Source of the DNA: Clostridiaceae bacterium | GTDB lineage: Bacteria > Bacillota > Clostridia > Tissierellales > Sporanaerobacteraceae | Reading direction: 5' to 3' | Length of the DNA stretch: 64,000 nucleotides | Assembly: GCA_019391515.1 (NCBI GenBank) | Contig: JAHXQP010000007.1 | Location: 1 to 64,000, forward strand | Shown: positions 55,093-64,000 of the stretch, in pieces | Layout: every line of letters starts with the position of its first letter | Numbering within the stretch: the stretch's first letter is position 1 | The notes under the pieces: generated by a model | The model's database searches: none | Seen by the model: the letters and a program-made list of their open reading frames with translations, nothing else | What the model was told of the DNA's origin: nothing | Translations under genes and position numbers: made by a program

Positions 55093-55359
55093 ATGATGGT
55101 TTTTTACAGAGCTTTAAGTATTTTATTTAATATAATTGAAACATTTATATTTATAAGAATTGTACTATCTTTTTTACCAATAAATATGGATAATATTTTT
55201 GGGCGTTTTATATATGATATGACAGAGCCTATTTTGGCTCCCTGTAGAGAATTGATTTATAAAATTGGTTTAGATACTGGACCATTCGATTTTTCGCCGT
55301 TAATTGCAGTATTATTTTTAAGAATTATTTCCAACATTATTGCAAGGATTATTTTATAG
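55093..55359 (+). CDS. YggT family protein
   Basis: An 88-residue membrane protein with two YGGT helices; IRIVLSFLP, FIYDMTEPILAPCRELI and DFSPLIAVLFLRII match the family. It lies between sepF and ylmH. Function in division or osmotic control is unclear. Confidence 0.95.
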   Translation: MMVFYRALSILFNIIETFIFIRIVLSFLPINMDNIFGRFIYDMTEPILAPCRELIYKIGLDTGPFDFSPLIAVLFLRIISNIIARIIL

Positions 55360-55375
55360 ATTTTGGTGATTATAT

Positions 55376-56161
55376 ATGATTAAAGACAAAGAAAAATATG
55401 TTTCCCATATAAATGATAAAAATCAGATATTAAATATGAGGAAATTGCTAGATAAAATAGAGATTGTAATGGATAAGCATAGTATACAGAGTACAGATTT
55501 TTTAGATCCCTATGCGAGGAGGCTATCAAAATCAATTTTAAATAGATTTGACAATATCGCCTACTCAGAAGATGGCGGTCTTCTAAATGCAGAAAGAAAA
55601 ATAATTTCTATTTATCCTGATTATCTATCATTTGAAAAAATCCAAGCTCCTATTGCTCCATTGTCTATAAGTGGGAATATAGAAGGATTGACACATAAAG
55701 ATTTTTTAGGTTCTATAATGGGACTAGGAATAACTAGAGAAAAAGTTGGGGATATTTTATTACATGAAGATAATGTTCAAGTTATAGTTGATGATTCTAT
55801 ATCTGATTATATAATACTTAATTTAAGAAAAGTAGGAAATAAGAATGTAAAAGTGGAACTAATTTGCAGGGAAGAAATAAAGAAGGGGAAAGAGGACTAT
55901 AAAGAAAAGTATATTACTATACCCTCTTTAAGATTAGATGCAATAGTAAGCAGTGCTTTAAATTTATCTAGAAACGATAGTTTAAATTTTATTAAACATG
56001 GAAAAATAAAAGTGAATTGGGAGCCTATTTCAAAACCTTTTTTTGAAGTAAATGAAGGAGATTTGATATCTGTTAAAGAATATGGAAGATTTATTCTATC
56101 TAGTGTATTTGGTAAAACTAAAAGGAATAGGGTTAAAGCAAGTATTACAATATTTAAGTAA
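55376..56161 (+). CDS. ylmH: YlmH family S4-domain RNA-binding protein
   Basis: A 261-residue protein with an N-terminal YlmH domain (TDFLDPYARRLSKSI) and a C-terminal S4 RNA-binding domain (LRLDAIVSSALNLSRNDSLN then FIKHGKIKVNWEPIS). It binds ribosomal RNA and takes part in stalled-ribosome rescue or division. Confidence 0.95.
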   Translation: MIKDKEKYVSHINDKNQILNMRKLLDKIEIVMDKHSIQSTDFLDPYARRLSKSILNRFDNIAYSEDGGLLNAERKIISIYPDYLSFEKIQAPIAPLSISGNIEGLTHKDFLGSIMGLGITREKVGDILLHEDNVQVIVDDSISDYIILNLRKVGNKNVKVELICREEIKKGKEDYKEKYITIPSLRLDAIVSSALNLSRNDSLNFIKHGKIKVNWEPISKPFFEVNEGDLISVKEYGRFILSSVFGKTKRNRVKASITIFK

Positions 56162-56175
56162 ATGGAGTGAATGAA

Positions 56176-56745
56176 ATGCTTACACCATTAGATATACAAA
56201 ATAAAGAGTTTAATAATTCTTTTAGAGGATATAAAGAGTCAGAGGTAGATAGCTTTTTAGATGAAATAATTATAGATTATGAAAAACTTTATAAAGAAAA
56301 TATAGAATTAAAAGATAAGATTACTCTTTTAAATGATCATTTAAAGCAATACAATAACCTTGAAGAAACATTGAAAAATACTTTAGTAGTAGCTCAAGGT
56401 ACAGCAGAAGAGGTTACTACTACAGCAAAACAAAAAGCTGATTTAATTATTATGGAAGCGGAAGAAAAGTCGAGAAGAATAATAACTGATGCCCATGATG
56501 AAGTACTTAAAATACAGAAAGAGTATGAAAGCTTAAGAAAAGAAATCTATGTCTTCAAAACTAGATTTAAGTCTTTAATTGAGGCCCAGCTTTCGACGTT
56601 GGAAGATTATTATAGTGAAATAGAAGATGCATCAATTAATGAAATAAAAGAAGATATTGATGATGTTTATAGCAAAGATGCTGATAGAATAGAAAATTCA
56701 GAGGGAAAAGAAGATATAGAAGACATTGATGATATGGGGGCTTAG
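56176..56745 (+). CDS. divIVA: DivIVA domain protein
   Basis: A 189-residue protein with the N-terminal lipid-binding domain MLTPLDIQNKEFNNSFRGYK, ESEVDSFLDEI and a long coiled coil. It marks poles and septa. ATG 56176 is chosen by GGAGTGA six bases away; a GTG lies in the SD. The terminator overlaps its stop. Confidence 0.95.
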   Translation: MLTPLDIQNKEFNNSFRGYKESEVDSFLDEIIIDYEKLYKENIELKDKITLLNDHLKQYNNLEETLKNTLVVAQGTAEEVTTTAKQKADLIIMEAEEKSRRIITDAHDEVLKIQKEYESLRKEIYVFKTRFKSLIEAQLSTLEDYYSEIEDASINEIKEDIDDVYSKDADRIENSEGKEDIEDIDDMGA

Positions 56746-56758
56746 CCTCCTCTTTTTG
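56736..56758 (+). terminator. terminator overlapping the divIVA stop
   Basis: Short stem GGGGGC/GCCTCC, loop TTA, followed by TCTTTTTG. Confidence 0.65.
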
Positions 56759-56833
56759 TTTTTAATATTGACATAAAGCTAGAATTGATATAAATAATAT
56801 ATATGAACTATAGTTTTTTGGAGGAATATATAT

Positions 56834-57583
56834 ATGAATAGAACAAAAATCGAAGATGGAGATTTTACAATAATTGCAGGACCATGTGCTGTAGAAAACT
56901 ATGATCAAATGGAGAAAATAGGACGTTTTTTATATTCTCTTAATGTTAGATTTTTAAGGGGTGGTGCTTTTAAACCTAGAACTAGTCCTGATTCTTTTCA
57001 AGGCTTAGGTTTTGAAGGTTTTAGAATATTAAGAGAAATAAAAAATAAGTATAATTTTGAAGTTGTATCAGAGGTTATGGATCCTAGAGATGTTGAGAAA
57101 GCCTGTGAATATATAGATATAATTCAAATTGGATCAAGAAATATGCAAAATTATACCTTATTAAAGGAAGTAGGGAAACTAAATAAACCTATCCTTTTAA
57201 AAAGAGGAATGAGTGCAACTATCAAAGAATGGATAATGGCTGCAGAATATATAAAAAATGAAGGAAATGAAAATATTATTCTATGTGAAAGAGGAATAAG
57301 AACATTTGAAGATTATACTAGGAATACTCTGGACCTAATGAGTGTACCGATAATTAAGTCTAAAACAAAATATCCTATACTTATAGACCCTAGTCACGGC
57401 ACTGGAAGGAGAGAATTAGTTCTTCCTGCAACAAAAGCTGCATTGGCTATTGGTGCAGATGGAGTAATTATAGAGATACACCCTGAACCATCTAAAGCCT
57501 TATCAGATGGGTTTCAATCTTTAAACTTTAATGAATTTAAAAAATTGGTTAATGAGATAGAAAAAATAAAAGATTTAATATGA
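56834..57583 (+). CDS. aroF: 3-deoxy-7-phosphoheptulonate synthase, type I-beta, catalytic domain only
   Basis: A 249-residue enzyme of shikimate synthesis. Motifs are IIAGPCAVENYDQM, LRGGAFKPRTSPDSFQGLGF, QIGSRNMQNY, PILLKRGMSATIKEW, ILCERGIRTFE and DPSHGTGRRELV. It lacks the N-terminal ferredoxin/ACT-like regulatory domain of the 330-350-residue AroF, so it should be unregulated or regulated by a partner. It lies alone between divIVA and a 44-residue protein. Confidence 0.95.
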   Translation: MNRTKIEDGDFTIIAGPCAVENYDQMEKIGRFLYSLNVRFLRGGAFKPRTSPDSFQGLGFEGFRILREIKNKYNFEVVSEVMDPRDVEKACEYIDIIQIGSRNMQNYTLLKEVGKLNKPILLKRGMSATIKEWIMAAEYIKNEGNENIILCERGIRTFEDYTRNTLDLMSVPIIKSKTKYPILIDPSHGTGRRELVLPATKAALAIGADGVIIEIHPEPSKALSDGFQSLNFNEFKKLVNEIEKIKDLI

Positions 57584-57593
57584 CTATAAAGAG

Positions 57594-57640
57594 ACCCTCC
57601 CATTATCATACTGCGAAACATAGTATGATAATGGGAGGGT
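57594..57640 (+). promoter_or_regulatory. long perfect hairpin that covers the SD of a small gene
   Basis: 19-bp perfect stem (57594-57612 with 57622-57640), ACCCTCCCATTATCATACT pairing with AGTATGATAATGGGAGGGT. The 3' arm ends with GGGAGGG, the SD of the ATG at 57648 (spacing 7-8). No U-run follows, so it is not a simple terminator. Confidence 0.8.
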
Positions 57641-57647
57641 TGTTATT

Positions 57648-57782
57648 ATGGGATTTAAAAATAAAGATAATGATGATTACCTTTTATTTTTCTTTCTTAT
57701 CCTTACTCGGATATGGGATGCTGATTATAATAAGAATAGTCTTTTGTTTTTCTTTTTATTATTAGCATTTTCTGCAGTTTAA
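57648..57782 (+). CDS. 44-residue hydrophobic protein
   Basis: MGFKNKDNDDYLLFFFLILT, then RIWDADYNKNSLLFFFLLLA and FSAV. Two hydrophobic segments are separated by a charged loop. It begins after GGGAGGG, which is held in a hairpin. A shorter reading frame on the same strand at 57580 has no SD. Related very short hydrophobic proteins exist in clostridial spore formers but I cannot name a family. Confidence 0.6.
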   Translation: MGFKNKDNDDYLLFFFLILTRIWDADYNKNSLLFFFLLLAFSAV

Positions 57783-57847
57783 AAATAATATAAATTACTT
57801 TACATTTTATTTTTTTTATTGGGAATATTAGTTTTGAGGGGAGTAAA

Positions 57848-58126
57848 TTGAAAAGAACAAAAGAGCTTGATGAAAAAATTGAGAATATAGCTTCAGCTTT
57901 AGAAAAGACTAAAATAAATGAGTACGTAGATTATATAAATAATAGGAAAAGACTTATTTATATTAATTTTATTCAAGGGATTGCAAGAGGATTTGGTATG
58001 GCTATTGGATTCACCTTATTAGGTGCTTTATTCCTTTATTTTTTGCAAGAACTAATAAAATTGAATTTACCTCTTATTGGCGATTTTATTGCTGAAATTG
58101 TAAAAATAGTTAAAGAAAATCTTTGA
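57848..58126 (+). CDS. DUF5665 domain protein
   Basis: A 92-residue protein: a helix with KTKINEYVDYINNRKRLIY and a membrane helix FGMAIGFTLLGALFLYFLQEL. It matches DUF5665. TTG start after GAGGGGAG. It lies 12 bases before the yteA-type gene. Confidence 0.88.
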   Translation: MKRTKELDEKIENIASALEKTKINEYVDYINNRKRLIYINFIQGIARGFGMAIGFTLLGALFLYFLQELIKLNLPLIGDFIAEIVKIVKENL

Positions 58127-58138
58127 TGGAGGCATACA

Positions 58139-58762
58139 ATGGAGCAAAATAAAATAGAATACTATAAAAAACTTTTATTGAGAGAAAAAAAGAGAATTGA
58201 AGATATCTTAAGTAAAATGCAGGGAAATCATCCAGGTGCTATGGAGGAATATGGGACAGAGCTATCTTCTTATGATAATCATCCAGCAGATCTAGGAACA
58301 GAAATGTTTATGATGGAACATGATAAAGGATTAAAAAATAAAAATGAGGATATTATATATGAAATTGAAAATTCCATTGAAAAACTAAAATCGGGGGATT
58401 ATGGAATATGTGAAAGTTGTGGAGTGAAAATTGAAGAAGACAGATTAGAACTAATACCATATACAAAACTATGTTTAGAGTGCTCTAATAAAAAGATACC
58501 TTTAGATGTTAAAATGAGTTTCAGGCCAGAAGAAGAGGATAGAGATTATCCTTTCAAAAGAAGGAATATTGAGGTATCTGATGAAACTGATATGAATTTT
58601 GATAGGGAGGATAGTTACCAAGCAGTAGCTAGATATAATAAAGTAGAAAAAGATCCTTCCAACACAACAGGAGATGATCAAGGTATATTTGACGAAGCTG
58701 AACATGGAGTTGTTGAAGAAGTGGAAAAGTTATCAGAAGAATATTATAAAGATACATTATAA
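58139..58762 (+). CDS. yteA: TraR/DksA zinc-finger protein, YteA type
   Basis: A 207-residue protein with a coiled-coil start (IEYYKKLLLREKKRIEDILS), SSYDNHPADLGTEMF, and the C4 zinc finger CESCGVKI...CLECS. YteA-type proteins are sporulation-associated in Firmicutes. The C-terminus is extended and acidic. A terminator follows. Confidence 0.93.
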   Translation: MEQNKIEYYKKLLLREKKRIEDILSKMQGNHPGAMEEYGTELSSYDNHPADLGTEMFMMEHDKGLKNKNEDIIYEIENSIEKLKSGDYGICESCGVKIEEDRLELIPYTKLCLECSNKKIPLDVKMSFRPEEEDRDYPFKRRNIEVSDETDMNFDREDSYQAVARYNKVEKDPSNTTGDDQGIFDEAEHGVVEEVEKLSEEYYKDTL

Positions 58763-58773
58763 AGAATATATTT

Positions 58774-58807
58774 TAAAAGCTAGTTAAACACAACTAGCTT
58801 TTTTGTT
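58774..58807 (+). terminator. terminator after yteA
   Basis: Stem AAAAGCTAGTT/AACTAGCTTTT plus TT. Confidence 0.9.
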
Positions 58808-58870
58808 GTAATAATTAGATTAATAGATTAGAATATAAATATATGATTACTAGCTAAGGAGGAAATGATA

Positions 58871-59326
58871 TTGTATTACATAATATTTATATTTATTATT
58901 GCATTAGATCAATTTACTAAATATTGGGCTATAAAATATTTAAAAGGTAATGAGCCTTTGGTAATTATAGAAAACTTTTTAGAATTTAATTATGTGGAGA
59001 ATTTTGGTGCAGCTTTTGGAATATTACAAAATAAAAGGGTGTTTTTCGTTTTAATAACTCTAATTGTAATAGTATTAATACTATTTTTTTTAAAAAGAAA
59101 TATTTACTGCTTAAACAAAGGCATTAAGATTTCTTTAGTTATGCTTATCGCTGGAGCCATTGGAAATTTAATAGATAGAATTAGATTTGGGTATGTAATA
59201 GATTTTATTTCAGTTAAATTTAAAAACGGGTATGAATTTCCAGTGTTCAATATTGCAGATAGCTTTATAGTAATATCTACTATATTAATTGTATATATGA
59301 TTTTATTTGATAAGTATGAAATATAG
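58871..59326 (+). CDS. lspA: lipoprotein signal peptidase
   Basis: A 151-residue aspartyl protease with four membrane helices. Motifs: ALDQFTKYW, VENFGAAFGI, the catalytic Asp in AGAIGNLIDRIRFGYVIDF, and the second in FNIADSFIV. It processes the lipobox proteins seen in this window. TTG 58871 lies eight bases from GGAGG; the ATG six bases earlier is too close. Confidence 0.95.
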   Translation: MYYIIFIFIIALDQFTKYWAIKYLKGNEPLVIIENFLEFNYVENFGAAFGILQNKRVFFVLITLIVIVLILFFLKRNIYCLNKGIKISLVMLIAGAIGNLIDRIRFGYVIDFISVKFKNGYEFPVFNIADSFIVISTILIVYMILFDKYEI

Positions 59327-59335
59327 GAGGATATA

Positions 59336-60259
59336 ATGGATATTATTGAAATAAATGTAGACGAGGATAAAGATATTAGGATAGATTCTTATTTAGCTGA
59401 AGAACTTAAGGAAATATCTAGATCAAATATACAAAAAATGATTAAAGAAGGTTTAATAACTGTAAATAGAAAGAAAATTAAACCTAGATATTTAGTTAAA
59501 ACAGGAGATTGTATAGAGATAAAAATATTAAAACCTAAGAAAATAAATATACCTGCTGAAAATTTTCCGCTAAATATATTATATGAAGATGACGATATTG
59601 CGATAATCGACAAGCCACAAGGTATGGTTGTGCATCCCGCTTCTGGAAACTATTCTGGTACTTTAGTAAATGCTCTTTTATATCATATGGATAGTCTTTC
59701 TACTATTGGAGGACAGGAAAGACCTGGAATAGTTCATAGGCTAGATAAAGATACTTCAGGGCTCTTAATAATATCTAAAAATGATTTTTCTTATAGTGCT
59801 TTAGTCAATGAAATAAAAGAACGTAAAGTAAAAAGAATATACTATTGCCTTGTCTATGGAAAGGTGAAGGTGAACAAAGGAGTTATTAATGCTCCTATAG
59901 GTAGAGATCCTATAGACAGAAGAAGAATGACGGTAATTGATAAAAATAGTAAAAAGGCAATAACCCATTTTAAAGTTCTGGAAAGGTTTAATAGATATAC
60001 CTTACTAGAAGCCGAATTAGAAACTGGACGTACCCATCAAATAAGGGTTCATATGGCTCATATTGGACATTCAGTAGTTGGAGATATGGTATATTCTAAT
60101 AAGGGAAGTATATTTGGATTAAAGGGCCAATTGCTTCATGCAAAGAAACTAGGTTTTTATCATCCTAGAAAAAGAGATTATATGGAATTTGAATCACAGC
60201 TACCAAATTATTTTATAAATATTTTAAAAAAATTAAGGAGGGAAAGTTTTGACAGCTAA
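59336..60259 (+). CDS. rluD: RluA family 23S rRNA pseudouridine synthase (RluD)
   Basis: A 307-residue enzyme with an N-terminal S4 domain ([20 protein letters not shown]), the catalytic Asp in [14 protein letters not shown] and [21 protein letters not shown]. It lies nine bases after lspA and overlaps pyrR by 11 bases, the classic lspA-rluD-pyrR order. Confidence 0.96.
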   Translation: MDIIEINVDEDKDIRIDSYLAEELKEISRSNIQKMIKEGLITVNRKKIKPRYLVKTGDCIEIKILKPKKINIPAENFPLNILYEDDDIAIIDKPQGMVVHPASGNYSGTLVNALLYHMDSLSTIGGQERPGIVHRLDKDTSGLLIISKNDFSYSALVNEIKERKVKRIYYCLVYGKVKVNKGVINAPIGRDPIDRRRMTVIDKNSKKAITHFKVLERFNRYTLLEAELETGRTHQIRVHMAHIGHSVVGDMVYSNKGSIFGLKGQLLHAKKLGFYHPRKRDYMEFESQLPNYFINILKKLRRESFDS

Positions 60260-60782
60260 AGCTACTATTTTAGATGAAAAAGCAATTCAAAGGGCAACTA
60301 CAAGAATAGCTAATGAAATATTAGAAAGGAATAGGGGAACTAAAGATCTTTTACTAGTAGGTATAAAGACAAGAGGGGTTCCATTTGCAGAAAGACTTTC
60401 TAAAAAAATATTTGAAATTGAAGGAGAAAAAGTTCCAGTAGAAGTACTAGATATAACATTTTATAGAGATGATTTAACAGAAATAGGTGAGAATCCAGTA
60501 ATTAATAATTCTAAGTTTGATTTTGATATTAATAATAAAATAATTATTCTAGTGGATGACGTAATATATACAGGTAGAACTGTAAGGGCAGCATTAGATG
60601 CTTTGGTACATAAAGGAAGAGCCAAAAAAGTTCAGCTGGCAGTTTTAATAGATAGAGGACATAGAGAACTACCTATAAGGCCTGATTATGTAGGAAAAAA
60701 CGTACCTACAGCTAGGAACGAAATAGTAAGTGTTGAATTTAAGGAAACGGATAAAGTCGATCAAGTATTAATCAAGGAATAA
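60249..60782 (+). CDS. pyrR: PyrR: uracil phosphoribosyltransferase/pyr regulator
   Basis: A 177-residue PRTase-fold protein. PRPP motif [34 protein letters not shown] and [19 protein letters not shown]. In Bacillus it binds pyr mRNA and attenuates it; no pyr operon follows in this window. The TTG start overlaps the end of rluD; SD AAGGAGGG. Confidence 0.96.
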   Translation: MTAKATILDEKAIQRATTRIANEILERNRGTKDLLLVGIKTRGVPFAERLSKKIFEIEGEKVPVEVLDITFYRDDLTEIGENPVINNSKFDFDINNKIIILVDDVIYTGRTVRAALDALVHKGRAKKVQLAVLIDRGHRELPIRPDYVGKNVPTARNEIVSVEFKETDKVDQVLIKE

Positions 60783-60817
60783 AGAAGGCAAAAGTTTTAA
60801 ACTTCTGCCTTCTTTAT
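60782..60817. terminator. bidirectional terminator between pyrR and the NFACT gene
   Basis: Stem AAAGAAGGCA/TGCCTTCTTT with inner AAGTTT/AAACTT pairing, T-rich on both strands. Confidence 0.88.
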
Positions 60818-62575
60818 TTTGTTAATTTCTTCAATTTTAGGAGTTACGTAAATGGTACTGTTTTGTTCATATATGACCATTCCTGGTTTTGCTCCATTTG
60901 GTTTTTTCACATATTTTTTCTCGGTGTAATCAACAGCTACATTTTCTGAGTTCTTAGCTTTACTATAAAAAGCAGATAAAATGGCAGCTTCATATAAAGT
61001 ATTTTTAGGTACTTCTGTATTTTCTTTACGTATGATGACATGACTCCCAGGTATATCTTTAGTATGAAGCCAAATATCTTCCTTATTTGCAAATCTAAGT
61101 GTTAAATAATCATTTTGCCTGTTATTTTTTCCTACATAAATATGAAAACCATCAGAAGAGATAAAGTGATAAGGTTTAGAAGAATTTTGTTTTTTACTTT
61201 TCTTGTTCTTCCTATTTCTGCCTTTTAAATAACTTTCATTTATTAGTTCTTCTTTAATTTCATCTAATTCTTCTATTTCTGTGCAGTTTTCAATACTGAT
61301 TAATATATTTTCCAAATACTTAATTTCATCTTCTGTTTTAGGAATTTCTTTCTCTAACAATTTAGATGCATTTTTAAGTTTTGTATATTTTTTATAGTAT
61401 TTTTGAGCATTCTGAGGGGGAGATAGTTTAGGATCCAAAGGAATATTTATTTGCTCCAAATTTTCTGTATAAAAGTTCTCTAAACTAATGCTATCTATTC
61501 CTCTATCAATTTTATATATGTTTGCAGAGATTAAATCTCCATATATTTTATATTTTTCTCTTTTTTTAGCGTCCAATAGCTCTTGTTTTTGTTTCGCTAA
61601 CTTATTTAAATCTCGTTCTAATTTAGTTTGAATAGTTCTTCTTATTGATAATGATTTTTGTTTAATCCTATCTAGAGTATCTTTTTTCTGATAATAATTG
61701 TCTAAAATAGCACTGATAGATAGATTGTTTGTTTTATACATACCCTCATATTGACTAAGGTTTAAAGCATGAAATGCTAAAATTTCATTGGTTTTATCAT
61801 TTTTTATAAAATGTGGATTAAAATTTTTTTCTAAAACATCATTCATTATCGAGTTAAAAGATCTATATAATTTTTCTACTTCTAGTTTTGTCAAGGCATT
61901 TATAGTGATTCTTTCGTCTAGATGAGCCCTATAACAAATTTCTTTGCTAATAAGAGGACTTAAACCAATAAAATTTCTATATAAGAATTTAAACACTTGA
62001 AGATTTTTATTACTTTCCTCTAATTTATTTAAAAATATATTAAAATCTATATGCAAAGGGTTTAGTTTATCGTTAGAAGGAGGATATTGGTATTTGAGTC
62101 CTGGAAGAACTTGACGTACTCGACTTATATTTTCAGGAACCCTTTTTATTGAGTCTAATATGATTTCAGATGATTTATCAATTAAAATTATATTACTATG
62201 TTTCCCCATAATTTCAATAACTAACTGTTTTATACTTATATCCCCCATTTCATCCAGAGATTTAACATCAATAGTAATTATTCTATCTAGTTCATATTGA
62301 TTGATATCTAATATTATTCCCCCTTGTAATTGTTTTCTTAAGAACATGCAAAACATGGGAGGAGTATTAGGGTTCTGTTTTGAATAATTAGTTAAATAAG
62401 CTCTTGGATTGTTGCTACTAGCCGAAAGAAGTAATTTATAATTATTTCCAAAATTACGAATATGGATAAGTATTTCATCTTTTTCTTGTTGATAAATCTT
62501 ATCAATTCTTCCGCCAGTTATTTTTCCTTTAAATTCTTTTACTAAAGCATTTGTTACTATTCCATCAAAAGACAT
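60797..62575 (-). CDS. rqcH: NFACT family protein (RqcH/FbpA-like)
   Basis: A 592-residue protein with NFACT-N (MSFDGIVTNALVKEFKGKIT, residues 1-190), a long coiled coil (about 290-440) and NFACT-R with HFISSDGFHIYVGKNNRQND and WLHTKDIPGSHVII. Bacterial RqcH adds alanine tails to stalled nascent chains on 50S subunits; older annotations call it a fibronectin-binding protein. It lies alone on the minus strand. Confidence 0.95.
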   Translation of the reverse strand: MSFDGIVTNALVKEFKGKITGGRIDKIYQQEKDEILIHIRNFGNNYKLLLSASSNNPRAYLTNYSKQNPNTPPMFCMFLRKQLQGGIILDINQYELDRIITIDVKSLDEMGDISIKQLVIEIMGKHSNIILIDKSSEIILDSIKRVPENISRVRQVLPGLKYQYPPSNDKLNPLHIDFNIFLNKLEESNKNLQVFKFLYRNFIGLSPLISKEICYRAHLDERITINALTKLEVEKLYRSFNSIMNDVLEKNFNPHFIKNDKTNEILAFHALNLSQYEGMYKTNNLSISAILDNYYQKKDTLDRIKQKSLSIRRTIQTKLERDLNKLAKQKQELLDAKKREKYKIYGDLISANIYKIDRGIDSISLENFYTENLEQINIPLDPKLSPPQNAQKYYKKYTKLKNASKLLEKEIPKTEDEIKYLENILISIENCTEIEELDEIKEELINESYLKGRNRKNKKSKKQNSSKPYHFISSDGFHIYVGKNNRQNDYLTLRFANKEDIWLHTKDIPGSHVIIRKENTEVPKNTLYEAAILSAFYSKAKNSENVAVDYTEKKYVKKPNGAKPGMVIYEQNSTIYVTPKIEEINKIKKAEV

Positions 62576-62784
62576 TTTTATTCCTCCATTTAATTTATTA
62601 GATTAAGTATATCATTTACGTGATGATAAATAAATAACTGCTATAGAATGAAGAAAGATTAATTTTTTGTAATATATTATAGTAAAAAAATTTCATATGC
62701 CATATAATTAATATTGAAACTTGCTTTGACAGTAATAAAAAATATGGTAGAATTGACTATAATGGACCAGAAAGGATGAATACC

Positions 62785-63666
62785 ATGTTAATGAGTATGA
62801 CCGGGTTTGGTAGAGGAGAAAGTAGTGATAAAATACATAACTTCAATGTAGAAATAAAATCTCTTAACCATAGATATAACGATATTATAATAAAAATGCC
62901 TAAACATATCAATTATATGGAAGAAAATATAAAAAGATTAATAAAGAAAAAGATAAAAAGAGGAAGAATAGAGGTTTATATTGATTTAGAATATGTAGAT
63001 GACAATAATATAGATGTTAAGGTGGATATTCCACTAGCATTAGCTTATAAAGAAGCACTAGAAAAAATGGCAAATACTTTAAATATACATGAAAAAATAA
63101 CTATAAATCATATTATAAGAATGCCAGAGATAGTTAAAACTGAGAGAAAAAAAGATGATGAAAATGAAATATGGCTGTGTTTAAAAGAAGCTTTAGAGGA
63201 AGCATTAGATAGTTTAATAGATATGAGATCTAAAGAGGGAAATCAGCTTGCTTATGACATAAAAGAGAAGGCTTTAAATATTAAAAATATGGTCCGAGAA
63301 ATTGAAGAGAGAGCTTCTTTGGTAGTTTTAGAGTATAAAGAGAAATTAGAAGATAGAGTTGAAGAACTTTTAAATAGTAAATATGAGTTAGATGAAAATA
63401 GATTGGCAAATGAAGTTGTTTTTTTTGCTGATAAGAGTAGTGTTGATGAAGAAATAGTAAGGTTATATAGTCATGTAGATCAGCTTACTGAATGTCTAAA
63501 TAGCAATGAATCAGTAGGAAGAAAGCTGGATTTTTTGATCCAAGAAATGAACAGAGAGATAAATACAATTGGATCAAAATCTAGTGATATAGCTATTAGT
63601 AGATTAGTTGTAGAAGTAAAAAGTGAAATAGAGAAAATTAGAGAACAAATTCAAAATGTAGAGTAA
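62785..63666 (+). CDS. yicC: YicC family endoribonuclease
   Basis: A 293-residue protein, MLMSMTGFGRGES at its start, VEIKSLNHRYNDI, and the C-terminal EMNREINTIGSKSSD. The ATG at 62785 has AAAGGA eight bases upstream. It is the first of the yicC-remA-gmk operon. Confidence 0.95.
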   Translation: MLMSMTGFGRGESSDKIHNFNVEIKSLNHRYNDIIIKMPKHINYMEENIKRLIKKKIKRGRIEVYIDLEYVDDNNIDVKVDIPLALAYKEALEKMANTLNIHEKITINHIIRMPEIVKTERKKDDENEIWLCLKEALEEALDSLIDMRSKEGNQLAYDIKEKALNIKNMVREIEERASLVVLEYKEKLEDRVEELLNSKYELDENRLANEVVFFADKSSVDEEIVRLYSHVDQLTECLNSNESVGRKLDFLIQEMNREINTIGSKSSDIAISRLVVEVKSEIEKIREQIQNVE

Positions 63667-63683
63667 TTTAAGGAGGTTTTGCT

Positions 63684-63950
63684 ATGAATATTAAGCTAAT
63701 AAATATTGGCTTTGGAAATATAGTGTCAGCAAATAGAATTATCGCTATAGTTAGTCCAGAGTCAGCACCAATAAAAAGGATGATACAAGAGGCAAGGGAT
63801 AGGAGTATGTTAATTGATGCAACTTATGGTCGTAGAACTAGGGCAGTAATTGTTACAGATAGTGATCATATTATTCTTTCTGCTGTTCAACCTGAAACTG
63901 TAGCTCATAGACTAAATAACAAAGAAGTTATAGATGTAGAAATGGACTAA
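63684..63950 (+). CDS. remA: RemA/DUF370 family regulator
   Basis: An 88-residue protein: [52 protein letters not shown]. RemA binds DNA and activates matrix genes in Bacillus. It lies between yicC and gmk, its usual place. Confidence 0.95.
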   Translation: MNIKLINIGFGNIVSANRIIAIVSPESAPIKRMIQEARDRSMLIDATYGRRTRAVIVTDSDHIILSAVQPETVAHRLNNKEVIDVEMD

Positions 63951-63969
63951 ATCAAGGAGGCATATAAAT

Positions 63970-64000
63970 ATGGCAGAAGGTTTACTAGTTGTAGTATCTG
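63970..64000 (+). CDS. gmk: guanylate kinase, start only
   Basis: The window ends ten codons into the gene: MAEGLLVVVS, which fits the entry to the P-loop. The order yicC-remA-gmk and the SD AAGGAGG support it. Confidence 0.8.
   Translation, partial: MAEGLLVVVS

Noticed and set aside
57580-57765. 61-codon plus-strand frame after aroF
   Set aside because: It runs through the hairpin, has no SD, and is in another frame from the 44-residue protein, which has a strong SD.

Overview
The window is a strongly A+T-rich stretch of chromosome from an anaerobic, spore-forming Firmicute, most likely in the Clostridia/Tissierellia. Support comes from gene order (ruvCAB-queA-tgt-yajC-scfA/scfB-secDF-recJ-relA-dtd-hemZ-aspS; der-plsY-gpsA-spoIVA; yggS-sepF-yggT-ylmH-divIVA; yicC-remA-gmk), T-box leaders on aminoacyl metabolism genes, the SCIFF peptide and its radical SAM maturase, and spore genes (spoIVA, a yteA-type DksA protein, a BofC-like protein, a ferritin-like coat protein, DUF1657). 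The species cannot be named from the sequence alone.

Layout. 1-877: tRNA array (Glu partial, Val, Asp, a tRNA remnant, Thr, Tyr, Gly, Gly, Cys, Arg). 878-15,461: mostly small accessory genes: DUF1657, sfsA, secreted and lipoprotein genes, a macrodomain protein, a zinc phospholipase C-like gene, an amino-acid/keto-acid catabolic operon (symporter, class III aminotransferase, beta-keto acid cleavage enzyme, then DUF3870), a ComEC-like extracytoplasmic metallo-hydrolase with DUF3006, T-box-controlled asnA, a CBS-ACT protein and a BofC-like protein. 15,541-34,654: housekeeping run for recombination, queuosine tRNA modification, Sec translocation, SCIFF, stringent response, haem and aspS. 34,705-46,588: TcdA, RseC-like, CsoR-like, a two-gene ThrE exporter on the minus strand, glyA, YIEGIA pair, DUF512, der, plsY, gpsA, spoIVA and a frameshifted ferritin-like coat gene.

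46,619-51,884 is a decayed island downstream of tRNA-Pro(GGG). The last 19 bases of the tRNA plus 12 bases beyond are repeated at the far end. Inside are an IS110 transposase killed by an 11-bp tandem duplication and a nonsense codon, two unrecognised membrane/secreted proteins, a promoter-hairpins-terminator unit that looks like a small RNA, a degenerate IS3-family element with imperfect inverted repeats, and the C-terminal remnant of a D12-class adenine methyltransferase. 52,124-64,000 returns to core functions: division (sepF, yggT, ylmH, divIVA), lspA, rluD, pyrR, the RqcH-type NFACT protein, yicC, remA and the start of gmk.

Most notable: two unrelated genes (a zinc phospholipase C-like protein and yggS) have no ATG, GTG or TTG at the right place. 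Instead each has an in-frame ATT at the correct distance from a strong Shine-Dalgarno (SD) sequence, directly after an in-frame TAA, in the shared context TTTAAATT. Two other genes (BofC-like, and a 44-residue membrane protein) have their SD sequence inside the 3' arm of a long perfect hairpin. tRNA 3' ends are duplicated at two loci (Pro island and Arg/DUF1657).
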